From: Todiramphus chloris collaris
Taxonomy: Eukaryota > Chordata > Aves > Coraciiformes > Alcedinidae
NCBI GenBank assembly: GCA_025345505.1
Contig: JANVCC010000030.1
Coordinates: forward strand, 10,807,218-10,871,217
Direction: 5' to 3'
Length of the DNA: 64,000 nt
Shown here: piece by piece, positions 52,221 to 63,683 of the stretch
Layout of the letters: each line of letters opens with the position of its first letter
Position numbering within the stretch: position 1 is the stretch's first letter
Position numbers and translations under genes: made by a program
The notes under the pieces: model-generated
Told to the model about the DNA's origin: nothing
The model's input: only the letters and a program-made list of their open reading frames with translations
The model's database searches: none

Positions 52221-55095
52221 CCTGTAAAACACCCTCCATCTCATCCGTCTGCCAACAGGATCAAGTTAGCTGATTCTGTCTCAAGATTCCCATGTTAATG
52301 TCTGATCTCTCACACCATCTGCTGCCCCAGCTGTCTGCTCCATGGAAGGATCTGTCTCGATTCACACCTTCATGGGGGAAACTCACTTCAGTTTGTAGCT
52401 GCAAAAGCCTGGACCCACCTGGGCAGAATTTCTTGTGCGCGTGCAATCTGCCTGTCCCCACATGAGTGACCTTCATATCACACCATCTGTACTGCTCCAG
52501 AGAGGTCCCTGTTGGAGGGGAGGGAGCGAGGAGGGTAGTTTCAGCTTAAAGCTGGTCTTTCATCTACAGAGGTGGAAGTGTAGTAAAACTCAGAGGTGGG
52601 AAAGCAGAAGGAATTGCCTCCATGCAAAGGGAAAGTCGTAGCTTAGGTATGGGGATTTCCTAGTTTAATGATGTTTCTGCAAGAGATGGCAGGGTAAGAT
52701 CAGGTGTCTATAGTTTAAGATGATAATTTATGAAGTATTTATTTCTATTTACATCACAAAATTCCCGTAAGTTGGGTCCTGGCCCCTGGACAACACCTCC
52801 CCCAGGCAGGGGAGAGCCTTGGTGATAGGCCAGGGTCCTGGTTATGCCTTCCCTGGGACATCCCTGGTATGTATCTGGTGGTAGCGGAGCTCTCACCCTC
52901 ACTCCCTGCCCTTCCCCAACCCTCTGCTTTGCCCCTCCTGCAGCTTAAACTACTCCTCTGAGTGGTGCCTGGACAGCCCACCATGTCTTCCCAAAGGAGG
53001 CAATTCCTACTTGCCCCATCTACCCCTGGGAGGGAGGAGCTCGCTGTCTCGGCTGGCCAGGTCACCCACATCCATGCAGAGTGGTCACCTCACTTTGGAG
53101 CTTGATCCTGCTGGAGGGAAAAGGAGGGCTCTGGAGATGGCTCTGCCTGTCATCTTGCATGAGGCTGTCCTTCCCAAACAAAACCACGCAAGCCACAGCA
53201 ACTGTCCTGGCCTGGGAGCCCCAGGGGCTTGTCCAAAGGGATTCCCTGCCTCTTAGGGCAGGATGCCAAAGGTCCCATCCCTGGGGGGAGTGTGGAGGTT
53301 CAGGTGGCCACTTCCAAAGCCAGATGGGAAACTTCTCCAAGCTAGGAACAACTCTTCCAATCCACAGGATCCATGTTGCCCTCTCCCAAGTCATGTCCCT
53401 TCTCCTCCTGGCAGAAAGACAGGCTTGAAGCAGCTTGGAGGGACGGGGGAGAGGCTGGTGTGGGAGTGTCGGGGTGGGAATGTGGCTTCTTTTTACTGCT
53501 GTAGCTGGTGTTTTCTCACTCCCTTTCCCCTGCTGCAGCAGTGAGCGTTCACCTCCTTCCCAGTCTGCCTCCATCAGCACATCAGTCCTGGGGGCTTCCT
53601 GCAGCAGAGATGGCTTTGCTGAAAAGACCTCCTCCAGACATCACTGCTTCCCACTTTACCCAGCAGCAGCTCTCCCTCACCTCCTCCGCCTCTCACCCAT
53701 AGGGAGATGCTTTTGTTCAGGGCTTCCTGAGCCGCTTGCAGCATGTGGCACAGCTCTGGGCAGGAAGGCGAGCATCTTCCTCCCTGCATCTCCCTGGCAC
53801 CCCCAGCTTTGCTGTCATGCCTTCGCAGCTGCCCTTCCCTCGCACAGCACGGCTGTGCCTTGGCTCTGCTGTACCTACCTGCACTGTCTGTGGTGTGTGT
53901 GTGTGTGTGTGGGATGTGGTGCCATCTTCTTGTTACACATGTGTCATGGGGGGCATGGACAGTTAGGGACATGGCAGGTGGGCAGAGGCTTGCAGGGGAC
54001 CCTCTCACTGCACATCAGGCGCCATTCAGCTTGGGTTTCAGGTCACAGAAAGGGTTTTGGCATCCTTCCTGAGCCCCTGACAGTTCTACCCAGCCTCACC
54101 ACAGCTTCTTGGGCATATCACTCCATCACTCCAGCCTAAAGCTGCGGTGGGGCTGCTTCTCCCAGCCCTACTCCCCGGGCAGGCAGCAGCTTGCCTGTCC
54201 AGGACAAGCTCCCCATCAGACAGGATTTTTAACCCCTGTGATTCAATTTAGAGACTTGGAGGCTGACTCGTGCTCCTTATGGAGGGAGAACTGCCTTCCT
54301 GGGGGCAGGAAGGGGCACAGCTGTGGCCAGGGCGAAGCAGGGGCTGGGGCTGCGGCATCCCAGCTCCTGTGCCCTGGGCAAGGACTAATTGGTACCATCC
54401 CAAATTTCAGCACAAGGGGCGAGGGTGCCCCAGGGAAGAAGGGAGGCTCTTCCAGGGTAGAGGCAGCTTCTGGGAGAGATGGGTCCTGCGTCTGCTGGGG
54501 ACCAGACACAGGCTCATTGGCCGCAGCCAGGTGGTGCTGCCCATGCCGCAGGCGAGGGGTGGCCATGGGACGGGTGTCCTCCAGCTGAAGCCGAATCGTG
54601 CCTGAGGCCAGCAAACCTGCAGAGCAGACGACTCTGCTGGAGGCCGCCACACTTGGGGCTGAGGGAGACACAGCTGCTCACTGGGTGCCTGCAGCCTCCC
54701 TGCAGCACGTCCCTGGCTCACAGGCCACCTTTGCTGTCTGACCAGCTCTGCTGTTGCCAGCACTACGTGCTCCCCCAGTCAGTCCCCTGTCCACCATCCC
54801 TTCTACCACCACAGCCCCCCAGGATGAGGAACGCAAACCTGAGGTTTAGGCATGACTATGAGCCCTGTCTGAAGAAAAATCTCCCAGGGCATGGAGGGCA
54901 GGTAAGCACCCGTGGGCAGGCAGGGGGCCTGCAGAGCACGGAGGCTGCCCTTCATGCCCTCCTGTTCCTGTAGGGGATGGCAGTGCACCTGGGCCCTCCC
55001 TGCCCTGTGTCTGGGGCTTGGCACCTTGGGTCCTGGCCGTCTGCGTGCACGTGAGGTTTGTTTGGTTCTGAAATAAATGTGGTATTTAATGCAAA
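52221..55095 (+). other. KIF1A: KIF1A 3' UTR
   Basis: After the TAA at 52218-52220 the first AATAAA I see is at 55072-55077, giving a 3' UTR of about 2.9 kb, a normal order of length for this neuronal mRNA. A GT dinucleotide repeat lies at 53892-53911. Open frames in the UTR (for example 53435-54139) show no conserved protein. The poly(A) site is immediately followed by the CpG island of ILKAP. Confidence 0.7.
53890..53912. repeat. GT dinucleotide repeat in KIF1A 3' UTR
   Basis: A short (GT)n tract of about ten units. It is likely polymorphic. Confidence 0.9.
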
Positions 55096-55099
55096 CACC

Positions 55100-56060
55100 C
55101 CCAGCACCGCCGAGCTCTCCTTCCTGGGGTGGTTGGGCAGGGCAGGCACCTTCAGGCCAGCAGCGCCCGCAGCAGGGCAGCCCACGGTGGCCCGGGGCTG
55201 TGCCGCTCTGGGCCCCACGGGGCAGGTTGCACCCGGTACTGGCACGGATCTTGGCCCTGGGCTGTGCCCGGGGAGAGCTGTGCTTGGGGGGGGGGAGGGT
55301 GTGTGCGGGAGCTGTGCCTCGCAGAGGGATGTGCCCGGGGTGCTCAGGGGGGAGCTGTGCCCCGAAGGTAGCTGTGCCCGGGGGGTGGCTGTGCCCGGAA
55401 GGGAGGATGTGCCCGGGGGAAGCTGTTCTCGGAGGGGAGGATGTGCCCGGGGGGTGGCGGTGCCCGGGGGCAGCTGTTCTCGGAGGGGAGGATGTGCCGG
55501 GCGGAAGCTGTGCCGGCGGGGCCGCGATACGGCTCTGGGTACCGGCACCGCCAGAGGGCGCCCCGCAGCCTCCCGCCCGGGGACTGACAAGGGCGGGGCG
55601 GGGCCGGCGGCGGCTTTCCCTCTCCCGCCGGGCCGCGCGCACACTTCCGGCCCGTCGGCGGCCGCTGATTGGCCTGGCGGGGAGACGGGCAGCCCGGGGG
55701 GCGGGGCGACGCCTCGGCAGGAGGAAGCGGCTCCGGCGGCGGCGCTGGCGGCGGGATGGATCTGTTCGGGGACCTCCCGGAGCCCGGCTCCTCGTCGGCG
55801 GGTGAGAGCGCCTCGGCCCCTGCGGCGGGGGCCCGGCCGCTCTCCGGCTTTGGCGCTGTGCTCCGCCCTGCCTCTCCGGCTCTCGCCCGGGCGCGGCCTG
55901 ATAGGCCGCGGAGCCCCGCCGAGCCGTGGGCAGCGAGCCTCTCTGGGCCCGCCGCTCCAGGGGGCGCCTCGGGGCGGCGGTAGCAGCCGAGGGCCCCCAG
56001 CGCCTTGGGGGCGGAGGGGAGGGGAGCGGGGGGGGAGAGGGGGCGTGGGAGTTTGAGAGG
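55100..56060 (+). promoter_or_regulatory. ILKAP: CpG-island promoter of ILKAP
   Basis: This GC- and CpG-dense segment surrounds the ILKAP start codon. An ETS/GABP-type CACTTCCGG lies at 55643-55651 and an inverted CCAAT box (GATTGGC) at 55667-55673, about 85-110 bases upstream of the ATG. That is the common arrangement of TATA-less housekeeping promoters. The transcription start is probably between about 55680 and 55750. The upstream part is a minisatellite. Confidence 0.75.
55296..55515. repeat. GC-rich minisatellite upstream of ILKAP
   Basis: Imperfect units of roughly 30-60 bases recur, built from GGAGGATGTGCCCGGGGG, AGCTGTTCTCGGAGG and GGTGGCTGTGCCCGG elements. At least three copies of the GAGGATGTGCC element and three of the AGCTGTGCC/AGCTGTTCTC element are seen. 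G-runs make G-quadruplexes possible. Long open frames across it on both strands are by-products. Confidence 0.8.
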
Positions 56061-59000
56061 GCGGCTGCAGGAGGGGGCGGCTTAAAAATCGCTGGAGAAA
56101 TTGCAAGGTTTGGGTGGGTTTTTTGCTCCCTTGGGACTCGTTCAAATGCAAAGTGTTATCCATGCGATTTAGGCTGCGCTGGGGCCTTTCCCTTTTTCTG
56201 TGATGCTGTGGGTTGTGGGACTGTGGAGAGCTGTAATGGTGTTACCCGAGATAATTCGATGCTTTCTGGGTCCCTTCCGTTCTATAACATCTTGATAGGG
56301 CTGCTGAGGGATGTTAATACAAGTTGAATAGATTGCTAGCAAAAGAAAAACCCAACCAACCAACAAAAGCTGTTTTCAAGATAAAAATTCACAGGGCCCC
56401 AGGCAGGTGGTTGTCTCGTTTGTGTAGGAGCTGCCTAAACTACAGATGGAAGAAAGGTAGCCAGGGCTTTCCTTGATTACATCACCTGTGCTCAGGGGCT
56501 GTCCTAGGAACCAGCCCCTGAGTGCCTGCACTGGGTCCTGACCTCTGCCTTGGTGTCTTACAGGGAAGGAAGCCCAGAAAGGCCCTCTGCTCTTTGATGA
56601 TCTCCCACCAGCCAGCAGTGCTGAATCAGGTATGGGTGCTCCATTTCTGCTGTTAGTGCAGCTTACTGTGTTTTCTACATCAGCCTCTCTTGAGATGAAA
56701 CTTGTGTAAAACCTTTTCTTTGTTAGACAGGATAAAGACAGTTGAGTTATCAGCATTTGTGTGTGGATCAGCTTCTTTCCTTTTCTTGCATTTTGTTTTT
56801 GGGTAACCAGAATGTCACAGATGTTCCATGTGTATTCCAGAATACATTCCATATAAATATTCCTTGAGACAAATGTAAGGCCCGAGTCTCCCCCCACCAT
56901 CCAGTAACAGAAGGTGAAATGTGACTTGCTAGTCTAAACTGGTATTGGATAATTTTTGCACCTTGGGAGGGGCATACACAGAGCATTATTCCCTCAAAGG
57001 GACAAAGGTATTTAGTTGTTCTTGCCTTTTTCTTGTGCTCCAGGAAAAGGAGGCTCTTTACTTTTTGATGATCTTCCACCAGCCAGCAGCGGTGACACAG
57101 GTAAGGGGCTGTGTCATCTCCCCAAGCCTTTGCTAACCTGCCCTTCTCAGGAAGACCCTCTGATGTAGTCAGTTGTGTTGGGTACATGGCAAGTTAACCA
57201 GGTGTCCAGATTGGCTGACGCAGGTTGTGCCAATCTGTGTCCCCGTTATTTAAATAATGATTCTGAGTCTTTAAAAGTAAACTCAGGCCTCTTCCCAGAA
57301 TTGCATCTCTCAGATGTCTTCTGGGGATTCCTATCATCTGTGTCTGAAACCTCACTGCTTTAGGAGTGAAAATATGCATGTGCTTGCTAAGAGTGAAGTC
57401 AGTGATGGCCTGGTGCTGCCACTGCCCTGGCTTCTGGTGCTTCCCTGTTGTGGGCCCAGGCTGCCTTCCTGTTCCTAGCTGTAAATGTCTTCAAAACTAG
57501 ACTGCTGGTCTGGGAAGGCTTTTTGAATGCAGCCAAGGGTTTGCCGTCATCTGGGAAGAGGTGAGATAATTCACTGTACCGTGCAAGACTAAATCTCCAG
57601 AAGGAAAAGGCTAGGGTTCTGACATCATGGGAATCATATTTTGCTTGCTACCTTTAATTTGTAACCTGTCATCTGAAACTCCTAACAATGTTCAGAAGTA
57701 ATAAAATACCATTCTTTGCATTGTTGTGGGCACAATTTATAGGCACAAGTAATAAAAAAAGGGAAGTTTTCCAACCTGAGATATTAACAGATAACTGTTA
57801 GAAAGGCTGGTAGCTAAGAAACTGCAGGTTGGTACAGAGAATCAGTAGCCTGCCAGCCGAACGCAACTGTACCCTGTCTGAGGTAGGGTCACACAGTGTA
57901 AAGTGATCATATGGGTGCTCAAGGCAGTGACAGGTGCCTCAGATTCTACGTGCTGAGTGAAGTTGTGTGTGCATTTGTGGTCAGCTTGTATGCCTTGTTC
58001 AGTAATAACTGGTCACTTAATGCTGTGTGAGCCTATGCTCCTGAGAATGCTTTGGTGTGAAAGGGCTTGCTGATGAATTGATGGAAGTAAAACAGAGCTG
58101 GAAGACTTCAGCCACCTGTGTTCTTGCTTTCTTTCAGCCTCCAGTGCTACTGAGCAGGTCTTATCAGCGGGGAGCCACAGGAAAGGGGAGAAGAGAAAGT
58201 CCTTGGAGGAGGAAGAGAAGAATGGAAGGGAAGAATTTGTGGAAAAGAAAGTTTGTAAAGGTTTTCAGACAGTTTGAAAACACATGTACTCGATTTGTAC
58301 TTTTGACATTGGGCTGAGTAAGTCCAGACCAAAGCTAAGCTTTGTTTCTTCAGTCCGCTTGCATTTTCAGCCTCTTGTAGGGAAGAAACTGCTGTGGTGA
58401 GCTACAGAAGTCCCTTGAGCTCTCTGGCACTCTCTCACCTGGGCCTTCTTACCAGCCATGCTGAGGTAGAAGAAGCTGAGCAGCAAGCACCTCGATGCTC
58501 GCAGGATCATTTCCTGTGCTGCCAAGAGGGAGATTTTGAAACCTCTGGAAGGCTAAAGCCACACCAGTTTCTTTTGTTACATCCCCAGATCCATCCACTG
58601 TGTGGCTGCTAAGAAAGCAACAGAGAGAGACTTGCTATCACATATTGGGCAGTTGACTTCAGGTGCCCACGTTACGTTGTGGCTTTGGGAATAAGATACA
58701 TTCAGGGTACAAAGGAAAGGATGTGTCCTGGAAACAGCAGACCCCGATTTTGTATCCTTAGCACCTTCTTCAAAGCTGTGCTTTGTTTAATCTGTGGATT
58801 CAGTGCCACATGCTTCTCCTGTCTCCCCACCCCTTTTTAGTAAGAGCCCTGTCCAGTGCTCATCAGTCCTGACTGGCTACATCTGCCTGCCAAAATGGAG
58901 ACAAGCAGCTTTTATAGCTGCTGACCTTGGAGGCACTTAAAAACCCATGTTACACAACAAATATATCCTGTTTGCCAGAAGGTGACAGATGTTTTGCTGC

Positions 59001-62000
59001 AGGATGAGGGCCATACTTTTCTGCAGTGCCAGAACAGGGTTCTGAAAGCTGAAAAGTGATCGCTGATTTATTGAGGAAATGGAAGAGTTTGATTTGCATG
59101 CATGCATCTGCTTTGTTCCCCTTCAGGTTCAGTGAGCATTCTTGGATTGAAGGGTTATGTGGCAGAGAGGAAAGGTGAAAGAGAAGACATGCAGGATGCA
59201 CATGTCATCTTAAATGATATCACTGAGGAATGCCAGCCTCTGCCCTCTCAAATGTAAGTGGCTTCCAACTGCCAGAATAAAGCTGTGGGTGACAAGCCAT
59301 CACAGGGGTGAAGGAGCTCCAGCTTGCTTCAGCTAAGCCCATGATACGATCCTATTTGCTTGGAGCAGATGATGCTCTTGACTATGCCTGTGTCAGTGGT
59401 GTGTAATTTGGGCTTCTTATTGGGAGACATGAGTTGAATCACTAGGTGTGTTCTTGGGCAGATCACAGGACTACTATACACAGATACTTTTCTTGGAGTG
59501 ATGCTCAGTGGATTCAGGCACTGACCTCACAAGACTTGTGAGGGCCCAAAAATTGGGTATTGAGCTTCTTTTATCCAAATCTAAGTGTGGATGTTTGATC
59601 ATGCCTTGCCTTGGGGACTTTACAGTGTGTAAAACCCTAACCGTGGCAATGGAGAACAACTGAAGAAGAGAAAACTGATGTCATAGCTCTCTCATTTGAA
59701 AAGTTTAAATCTCTTAGCAAATGAACACATATAAGTGTGTGTTAAGGGGGAGTGTGTGTATTTAAAGGAATGCTGTCAAGCCTCATCCTAATAGTGGATT
59801 TAGCTTCTGAACTAATATTGTACTGTGAGCTTTGTGTGCTGACAGATCTGAGATTCTTGTCTGTAGCATGCTTTCAACAAGTTTAGGCATGGAATGAACT
59901 GTAGGATTGGTTAGACTGATGTCTGCATAGTGCTGAGGAGTTGCAGTGCCCTTGAGGTAAGGTGTTTAGCTACTTTTGTGCCAACTTGTGGTCTATAAAC
60001 TCTCTTCTCCCTTTCATTTTCTTGAGGGGTGGAAAAATTGCAAGAAGGTTTTCAGCTCAGTGTTTGCACATGTAAATCATGGAATAAATCATGGAAATGA
60101 TTGAATGTATTGAGCTTAGAGACTTGCTGCCTTTGTTTGTGCCTTGAAGTGCAGTATTTATTCAGTTTGGCTGACACAGGGCAGGGTGTTAGTGACAAAT
60201 GTACTTGATCCCACTCTCTGGCTAACAGCCTTTCTTAGCCCCTTTCTGCTACTCTTTGTTCTCTTACAGCACACGTGTCTCCTACTTCGCTGTTTTTGAT
60301 GGCCATGGGGGAGTCCGAGCCTCAAAATTTGCAGCACAGAATCTGCACCAAAACCTGATTAAGAAATTTCCTAAAGGTGAGAGGAGTGGAATAAGGCTTG
60401 TAGGACAGCCATCACCTTTTCTGCCTTGACATTACGGGTAGGGAAACTGATCTGTTTGGGTGTAGCTCTGCAGTTCCCATCCCTTATTCCCAGTGGACTT
60501 GCAAGTCTGTGCTGTCTTGCAGGGAAGAGGGCTGGAAGCCTTTCTGGCACAAATGTACAAGTAGCCAGTTGTGAGTTGCTAAGCAAGTGTGAGATGCGCT
60601 GTTGCCAGTGCCGCTTCAAGCCTGAAAATATACCTGTGGGGAGAGGGGTATGTCATAAATTCTCCATACATGCTACCACGCAGATTTTTGGTGGTATGTC
60701 CTAGCTGCTCTGCACAGAGTCTGAGAAATGCCCTATCTGATTAAATGTTGGATGAGTCAAGGGAGGGACTGGATCAGATATGTTTTGGCTGGAGTTTAGT
60801 TGCTGTTTTCCCTGTCTGCCAGGTGAGGTAGTCAGCGTGGAGAAAACTGTGAAGAGATGCCTTTTGGACACCTTCAAACACACAGATGAGGAGTTTCTAA
60901 AGCAAGCATCCAGCCAGTAAGTGTAAACACTTCCCATGCATTTGTATTTCTTACCTTGCATCTCACAGGCTTTAGTTCTGAGCAGGACAGAGGAACCTTT
61001 CAGTCATGTCGATACTTTGGCAAAACCCCGTACAGCTTAGCTGTGCCAGGCTGTAACTCTGCCAGCTGAGTGCCTGCTAGACCTGGATTATGACATGTTC
61101 TGGTCTTACTCTGTGGGAAGCAATCTGTAGAACCTTTTAAACTAAAATACATGTTTGTGGTAAAGGAAGGAATCAAAACATGACCAAGAATGCACCTCCA
61201 TCCTTCCCAGGCCATGTTATTTGCCTTCATTTAAAGACTCACCATGTTGTTGCAGTGACTTATCACATACCACCAGAGATGGAGTCTCTGCACTGATGTC
61301 ATCAAATCGTGACAGGAGGGCATCTGTAGAGCAGTACTTTGCAGGCTGCTGTGTGCAGCTTTCTTTAAAGCTGCATTCCTGTTAGTGAGTGTGTGCTTAC
61401 CAGGCTGGAGCACATCTTTGCAGTTGCTTTTAATGCCCTGTGATAAAAGACTTAACTCTCACAATGTAAATTTAAATCTTACTTTCTTCACCTCTTCTGA
61501 AAACAGAGCTGTTGATGAAGAGTGCCCTTCATCTTAAGCTTGTTTCTAATAGATTCTTTTAAAACAAAACTGAAAAGCACAGCAGCTGCTCTTTGTGACA
61601 CGCCAGCTGGTCTCCCAGATGGGTTTTGAGTGCAGGCACCCTTACCTTCTCTGTCTCTGCTGAACTGTGGATCCACCTGTGTGGATTAAGGGGGACATAG
61701 ATTGCATTTAAAATACAGTCACTTTGTTACCAGTCCTTTACACATTTGGGGTTTTGGTTTTTGCGAAATCGGTCTCTCAAAGCTAGTTTCAGTAATGAGT
61801 GGCATCATAGCCGGGCTTCATTGTGAGGAGGACTAGTCTGGCAGCTGACATCTGAGAAATGCTTTTCTTTTTACCCAGGGCTCTAGAGATACAAGCTTAC
61901 CTACAGCAAGTGAAGTAGCAGGAGTGACTGAATGGGTTGTGTTGCTGCTGAGGTGGGATGGTGAGGACTGAGGTGGGCAGACAGGGGTACTGTGGGGAAA

Positions 62001-62335
62001 AAAAAAGGGAAATGGAAGAGAAAAGGAGGGCAAGTTAGCTGTAGTCCTGTGCAGCTCCTCTGTTCTTGTCCAGCTTGCTATTTACCACCAAGTTTCCCCA
62101 GCTGCTTGCAGGCAACTACTGGGGGCTTGTGCTAGCTGACTGGTGCGTGTTAGCACATGACACTTCCTTGAATCCCCAGGAGCACTCTGTGGCTAACTTC
62201 TTAAACATTCTTTTACCCCTTAATACTCTCATTTTTGTTCCCTTCAGGAAGCCAGCATGGAAGGATGGCTCCACAGCTACTTGTGTCCTAGCTGTTGACA
62301 ATATTCTCTACATAGCCAACCTTGGGGACAGCCGG
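55756..62335 (+). CDS. ILKAP: ILKAP, PP2C-type serine/threonine phosphatase (5' part; gene continues past window)
   Basis: ILKAP is a Mg/Mn-dependent PP2C phosphatase that binds integrin-linked kinase and restrains GSK3-beta/Wnt signalling. Exons present: 55756-55801, 56564-56629, 57044-57100, 58138-58260, 59127-59253, 60270-60376, 60823-60916 and 62248-62335, all GT-AG and phase-consistent, 236 codons of about 392. The start is MDLFGDLPEPGSSS. Exons 2 and 3 each encode a LLFDDLPPASS repeat, followed by a basic, Glu-rich linker (RKGEKRKSLEEEEKNG) that may hold a nuclear signal. The catalytic core begins at LGLKGYVAERKGEREDMQDA, includes the metal-binding VFDGHGG (Asp150), FKHTDEEFLKQASSQ, and DGSTATCVL with NLGDSR. 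The remaining C-terminal metal-binding motifs must lie to the right of 64000. The frame is intact. It is head-to-tail with KIF1A, with about 0.6 kb between the KIF1A poly(A) signal and the start region. Confidence 0.97.
57101..58137 (+). other. ILKAP: ILKAP intron 3, nothing recognised
   Basis: No repeat or exon was recognised in this 1-kb intron. The neighbouring introns at 55802-56563, 58261-59126, 59254-60269 and 60917-62247 also show no recognised exon or interspersed repeat. A long purine patch lies at 61991-62030. Confidence 0.5.
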
Positions 62336-62570
62336 GTAAGCACTATGGAGAAGCCCACTGCTAGCATCTCAGTTCTTCCTAGAGCTTTGTTTGCCCTGAA
62401 AGGCAAGGTGTTTTTGTGGAAAATCCCAGTTGCCATCAGCTCCCCAGCTGTTCCTACAAAGCGTCTTGTTTTGTGTAGGTTCAGGGTACTTCTGTGTTGT
62501 CTCCCATAGTGTAAAACAACTGTGTGTTGTAGGTTTCTCTTGGTTGTGCTAAATATTTCACAGTATCTAG
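62336..62570 (+). other. ILKAP: Start of ILKAP intron 8
   Basis: Unique-looking sequence after the donor CGG|GTAAGC. Nothing is recognised until the CR1 fragment at 62571. Confidence 0.5.
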
Positions 62571-62645
62571 AATAGAACAGAATATTTCAGTTGGAAGGGA
62601 CCTGCAATCATCATACTTTTAGTCCTTACCTGCATTGCAAGAAAT
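62571..62645 (-). mobile_element. Short CR1 3'-end fragment
   Basis: TAGAACAGAATATTTCAGTT, then GGAAGGGACCTGCAATCATC, is the reverse complement of a CR1 3' terminus. It is truncated soon after 'agtccttacctgca'. Confidence 0.75.
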
Positions 62646-62776
62646 GCACAGAATTTTGGAAATTTATGTGCATCAATCTTAAGTTTTGTAACAAGTAAGA
62701 GAATATAATTATGTAGCTGGCTCAGTAAGATTGCAAGTGCAAAAATACAAACTTTGTGTTATAAGTGTGTCCTGAC

Positions 62777-63461
62777 AGCCAGGGGATCAGCCACCATGGG
62801 TTCAGGAAAGTCAGGTCCTGCTTGACCAACCTGATCTTCTATGACCAGGTGACCTGCCTAATGGACGAGGGAAAGGCTAAGGATGATGTCTACCTGGACT
62901 TTAGGAAAGCCTTTGACAGTCTCCCACAGCACTCTGCTGGAGAAGCTGGCAGCTCATGGCACAGACAAGTGTACTTTTTGCTGGGTTAAACACTGGCTGG
63001 CTGGCCCAGAGTGGAGTTCAATCCAGTTGGCAGCCAGTCACCAGTGGTGCCCCCAGGGCTCAGTTTTGGGGCTGGTTTTGTTCAAGATCTTTATCAATAA
63101 TCTAGATGAGGGGATTGAGTGCTTCTTCAGTAAGCTTGCAGGCGACACCAAATTGGGTGGAAGTGTTGATCTATTTGAACGTAGAAAGGCTCTGCAGAGG
63201 GATGTGGACAGGCTGGATTGATGGGCCAGGGCCAATTGCATGAGGTTCAACAAGGCCGAGTGTTGGGTCCTGCTTTTAGGTTGCAACAACCTGAGGCAAT
63301 GCTACGGGCTTAGGGAAGAGTGGCTGGAAAGCTGCCTGGCAGAAAAGGACCTGGGGGTGCTGGTCGGTACATGGCTGAATGTGAGCCAGCAATGTGCTCA
63401 GGTAGCCAAGAATGCCAAGGGCATCCTGGCCTGTATTGGAAATAGTTGTGACCAGCAGGGA
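62777..63461 (+). mobile_element. CR1 LINE ORF2 fragment, sense
   Basis: The segment carries CR1 reverse-transcriptase text in broken frames: [16 protein letters not shown], then [20 protein letters not shown], then [12 protein letters not shown], where the catalytic ADD is changed to AGD, and [11 protein letters not shown]. It continues to CCAAGGGCATCCTGGCCTGT and stops abruptly near 63461, where antisense CR1 sequence takes over. It is non-functional. Confidence 0.9.
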
Positions 63462-63660
63462 AAGGAAGAATGTTTTGCTTCTTCCAGTCACCAGGCACTT
63501 CACCTGACTGCCATGACTTTTCAAATATCATGGAGAGTGGCTTGGCCACTACATCAGCAATTCTCTCGGGACTCTGGGATGCATCTCATCAGGTTTCACA
63601 GACTTGTATATGTTCAGGTTCCTTGGGTGGTAAGATCCTTAGGAAACTGTAGAGAGCAAG
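63462..63660 (-). mobile_element. CR1 LINE ORF2 fragment, antisense
   Basis: On the minus strand this reads [20 protein letters not shown] and [20 protein letters not shown], the part of CR1 ORF2 lying upstream of the segment in the adjacent sense copy. It abuts that copy directly in opposite orientation, giving a tail-to-tail inverted arrangement. Confidence 0.82.
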
Positions 63661-63683
63661 GAGGTTGCCCCTCAGCCTTTTTT

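Noticed and set aside
53435-54139. 234-codon open frame after the KIF1A stop codon
   Set aside because: It lies inside the expected 3' UTR, has no recognisable domain, and crosses the GT repeat.
54952-56163. Open frames of 279-403 codons on both strands around the ILKAP promoter
   Set aside because: They are produced by the GC-rich minisatellite and CpG island; the repeated Pro/Gly/His text mirrors the DNA repeat.
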